Positions 62,301 through 64,000 of a stretch of 64,000 nucleotides of DNA are shown here, piece after piece. Where the stretch lies: assembly GCA_964023275.1 (NCBI GenBank), contig OZ029925.1, forward strand, positions 10,307,184-10,371,183, in the 5' to 3' direction. The notes beneath the pieces were generated by a model. The model was given only the letters and a program-made list of their open reading frames with translations, had not been told where the DNA came from and made no database searches. Both the position numbers and the translations under genes were made by a program. The DNA comes from Norana najaformis. Taxonomy: Eukaryota > Annelida > Clitellata > Crassiclitellata > Hormogastridae. Each line of letters begins with the position of its first letter. The first letter of the stretch is position 1.

Positions 62301-64000
62301 TCTCCCTTTCACTGCCTTCCAAATGGACCACCAGACACTCCGTATAACTGTACTAAATGGGCCAGGGGCCACGGCCACACGTTTCTTAGCCTTTTATGTG
62401 CAGAGATAAATTCATCTGCTACCCAAGATAAGGACTGTGGTTGAATAACTTGCAAGTCTGCAACTCAGTCACATGCAGCATTAATTTCTGGATTATGTTT
62501 GACATGGCTGGTTTTGTTACTATAGTTGGTGACAAGAGGAGACATTGTTCATGCCGGACAACTCACCGTCTCACCCGTTGCTGATCGGAATTTGGAAAGT
62601 GAGTAATGGTGTTTCTTGCTTTAATGTCTGCAGTTTCTTCTGCTTGTGGTATTTAGTTACAATGACTGAAATGGTATGATATCTACTTTCTTACGGAGGT
62701 CAGGATAGACTTTGGTGCAATCCTCTTGTTTGGTCTTTATAGCTGAAGTACAAAAATGATGACAGTGATCCAACATCAATAAATTCAGTTGAATACATTC
62801 CGGTTTGTGCCTCGACCTTTTATACACCGATTTGTGTTATGTGGAAAATTTACATCTGTGAGGATGACATGGATGGTAGAGTTAAATGGGAATAAAATCC
62901 CAACTTTTGAGGTGTGGAGTGTGATGCGTCATACGAAATGACACGCTAGGATCTCGCTTCTGCAATGATCGAGCAACATGAAAGGGATTTCTGTTTGGAC
63001 TGTGACTGTCCCATCCGGGGCTGTTCGTGCTTTTAGGCCTGTGTATCCTGCATGTGTGTTTTCCTCTACCTTTGCGTTAATATGCCATTCTGTATGCCTG
63101 CTTTTGTGACTCTTCATCTTCCTTTATTTGTTTGCTGTGTTATGTACTTAATTTTTTGTGTGTATTTCACACCTACTATTCCTTGTTCAGCCGATGGACA
63201 TATGCTGTGTTAAGAAATGCATTACTTACTTACTATCTGTTTTGGCTGAAAGAGACTCGATAAAATATATTACAATTAACAGTCGGGCAGCTGTTACAAA
63301 GCACATGTTACTTGGCTCAACTGTAAATCTCTATTTGGGACATGGTAATCGTGGATTCGGTGATGCAGCAGCCAGCTTTGGTCTTTTGATTAGTACAACT
63401 GTACTGTCCACTTCAGAAGGGTCTTGATCGTTTGGTGATCAACTGTCTCAGCTACTGACAAATACCCATCCTGCACACACCCACCGTGAGGAATATTTGC
63501 GCTTTGCAATCAGCTGAATGAGGTCCAGTTGAAAACATAACAATGTCCTCCACAGGAGGCTTTTCCAGTTTAAGCATCATTTGGTTGGGGATGAACTTGT
63601 TGTTCTTGATGGACTCTAGCATAATTTAGGTTAGAGAGGACACATATGAGAGGTTCTTTCAAGGCACTATATCTGTTTCTAGTTACATACGTGTATAAAT
63701 TCATCTTATGATTCCAATACGTCAACCCACATTACTTTACAGTGGAGGTGGGTTATTTTCTAGAAGAATTATTTTGGCCACATCTTTTCTTTGACCTGGG
63801 CTGTTTATCCTATTCTCAGATGTAGGCTAAAACTATGTTTCAGTATTTGTAGGTGTGTATCTGGATATTAGTATAGACAGCCTCTCAAAGGCACTCATTA
63901 CTATCCTGCAAAATGTTGCAATTCTAGAGCAATGGTAAGTTCACCTGTATCAGTCATACTCTTTAAAATTTCTGTTGCTGTTATGTTGTGCAGGTAATGG
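50366..64000 (+). CDS. Copy C: 5' part of an A2M-like thioester protein gene (exons 1-14)
   Basis: Exons, each matching copy B: 50366-50448, 52083-52243, 55050-55244, 55859-55914, 56526-56598, 57391-57504, 58158-58242, 59132-59234, 59664-59775, 60145-60263, 60636-60830, 61547-61750, 62526-62598, 63994-64000 (cut by the window end). Phases join in one open frame of about 526 residues: signal peptide and MG1 to MG6 start. Exons 2 and 12 are each one codon shorter than in B. The GC donor of intron 3 is kept (55245). Bait and thioester exons lie beyond the window. No disabling change is seen. Confidence 0.92.
52872..53306 (-). mobile_element. LINE 3' fragment in intron 2 of copy C
   Basis: The minus strand reads PPVTSSLKFGNRS, PPLWNKLP and then a 3' UTR ending in a TAATCG-type tail. 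It is flanked by TGATTAGTA on both sides, a likely target-site duplication; copy B has the single, uninterrupted site (about 12185). Inserted after duplication. Confidence 0.8.
53812..54322 (+). mobile_element. LINE 3' end with ATTC tail in intron 2 of copy C
   Basis: IKCIGPSIWNKLPL and LPSLYLFKKQLRNFL mark a reverse-transcriptase C-terminus, interrupted by a stop. The 3' UTR includes AATCAATAAAGTTTCG and ends in an ATTCATTC tail. Copy B lacks it. Confidence 0.8.
57620..57860. repeat. 27-bp degenerate minisatellite, intron 6 of copy C
   Basis: Orthologous to the array at 16970-17205. Units such as GTTAGAGTGCACCTCTGTCT are recognisable but their number and order differ from copy B. Confidence 0.75.
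62165..62216 (+). repeat. Dispersed repeat with ACTT tail
   Basis: CGATGGACATATGGCATG, then TAACAAATACATTACTTACT. Similar copies lie at about 57925-57980, 63188-63235 and, more decayed, 17250-17305. It is probably the 3' end of a SINE or LINE; no full-length copy is visible. Confidence 0.55.

Overview
The window is animal genomic DNA carrying a tandem array of thioester-protein genes of the alpha-2-macroglobulin (A2M) family. It holds many short exons split by introns of roughly 0.1-2.5 kb, LINE relics, long microsatellites and AT-rich introns. Conserved exon phases plus an A2M-like bait region point to a metazoan. The repeat-rich introns and dispersed LINE tails with TATAGCGC motifs suggest a marine invertebrate, but the phylum cannot be fixed from sequence alone.

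Layout, all genes on the + strand. Copy A is a 3' fragment (1-6743, exons 29-38 by homology to copy B). A 3.0-kb spacer follows. Copy B (9697-46391) is complete: I could join 38 exons with consistent phases into one open frame of 1648 codons plus stop. A 4.0-kb spacer follows. Copy C (50366-64000) is a 5' fragment (exons 1-14) that runs off the window. Start codons of B and C are 40,669 bp apart. Introns and spacers align between copies as well as exons do, so the duplication is fairly recent.

Copy B encodes a signal peptide, a macroglobulin-domain ring, an Arg-rich bait segment between MG-type domains, a thioester GCGEQ (35604-35618) with a downstream His at the position used by complement C3 (36582-36584), a receptor-binding-type domain, and a six-cysteine C-terminal extension of about 115 residues that resembles the NTR/C345C module of complement C3, C4 and C5. 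A bait region combined with a catalytic His and an NTR-like tail is the most interesting observation here. Three of the 37 introns in copy B appear to start with GC rather than GT.

Other content: a 5'-truncated CR1/L2-like LINE in intron 11 of copy B; an RTE-like LINE interrupted by a second LINE tail in copy A; further LINE 3' ends; minisatellites; stem-loop-forming sequences; and a conserved promoter block upstream of copies B and C (17-bp palindrome, CACGTG E-box, TATA-like box). No RNA genes, CRISPR arrays or unrelated protein genes were recognised.
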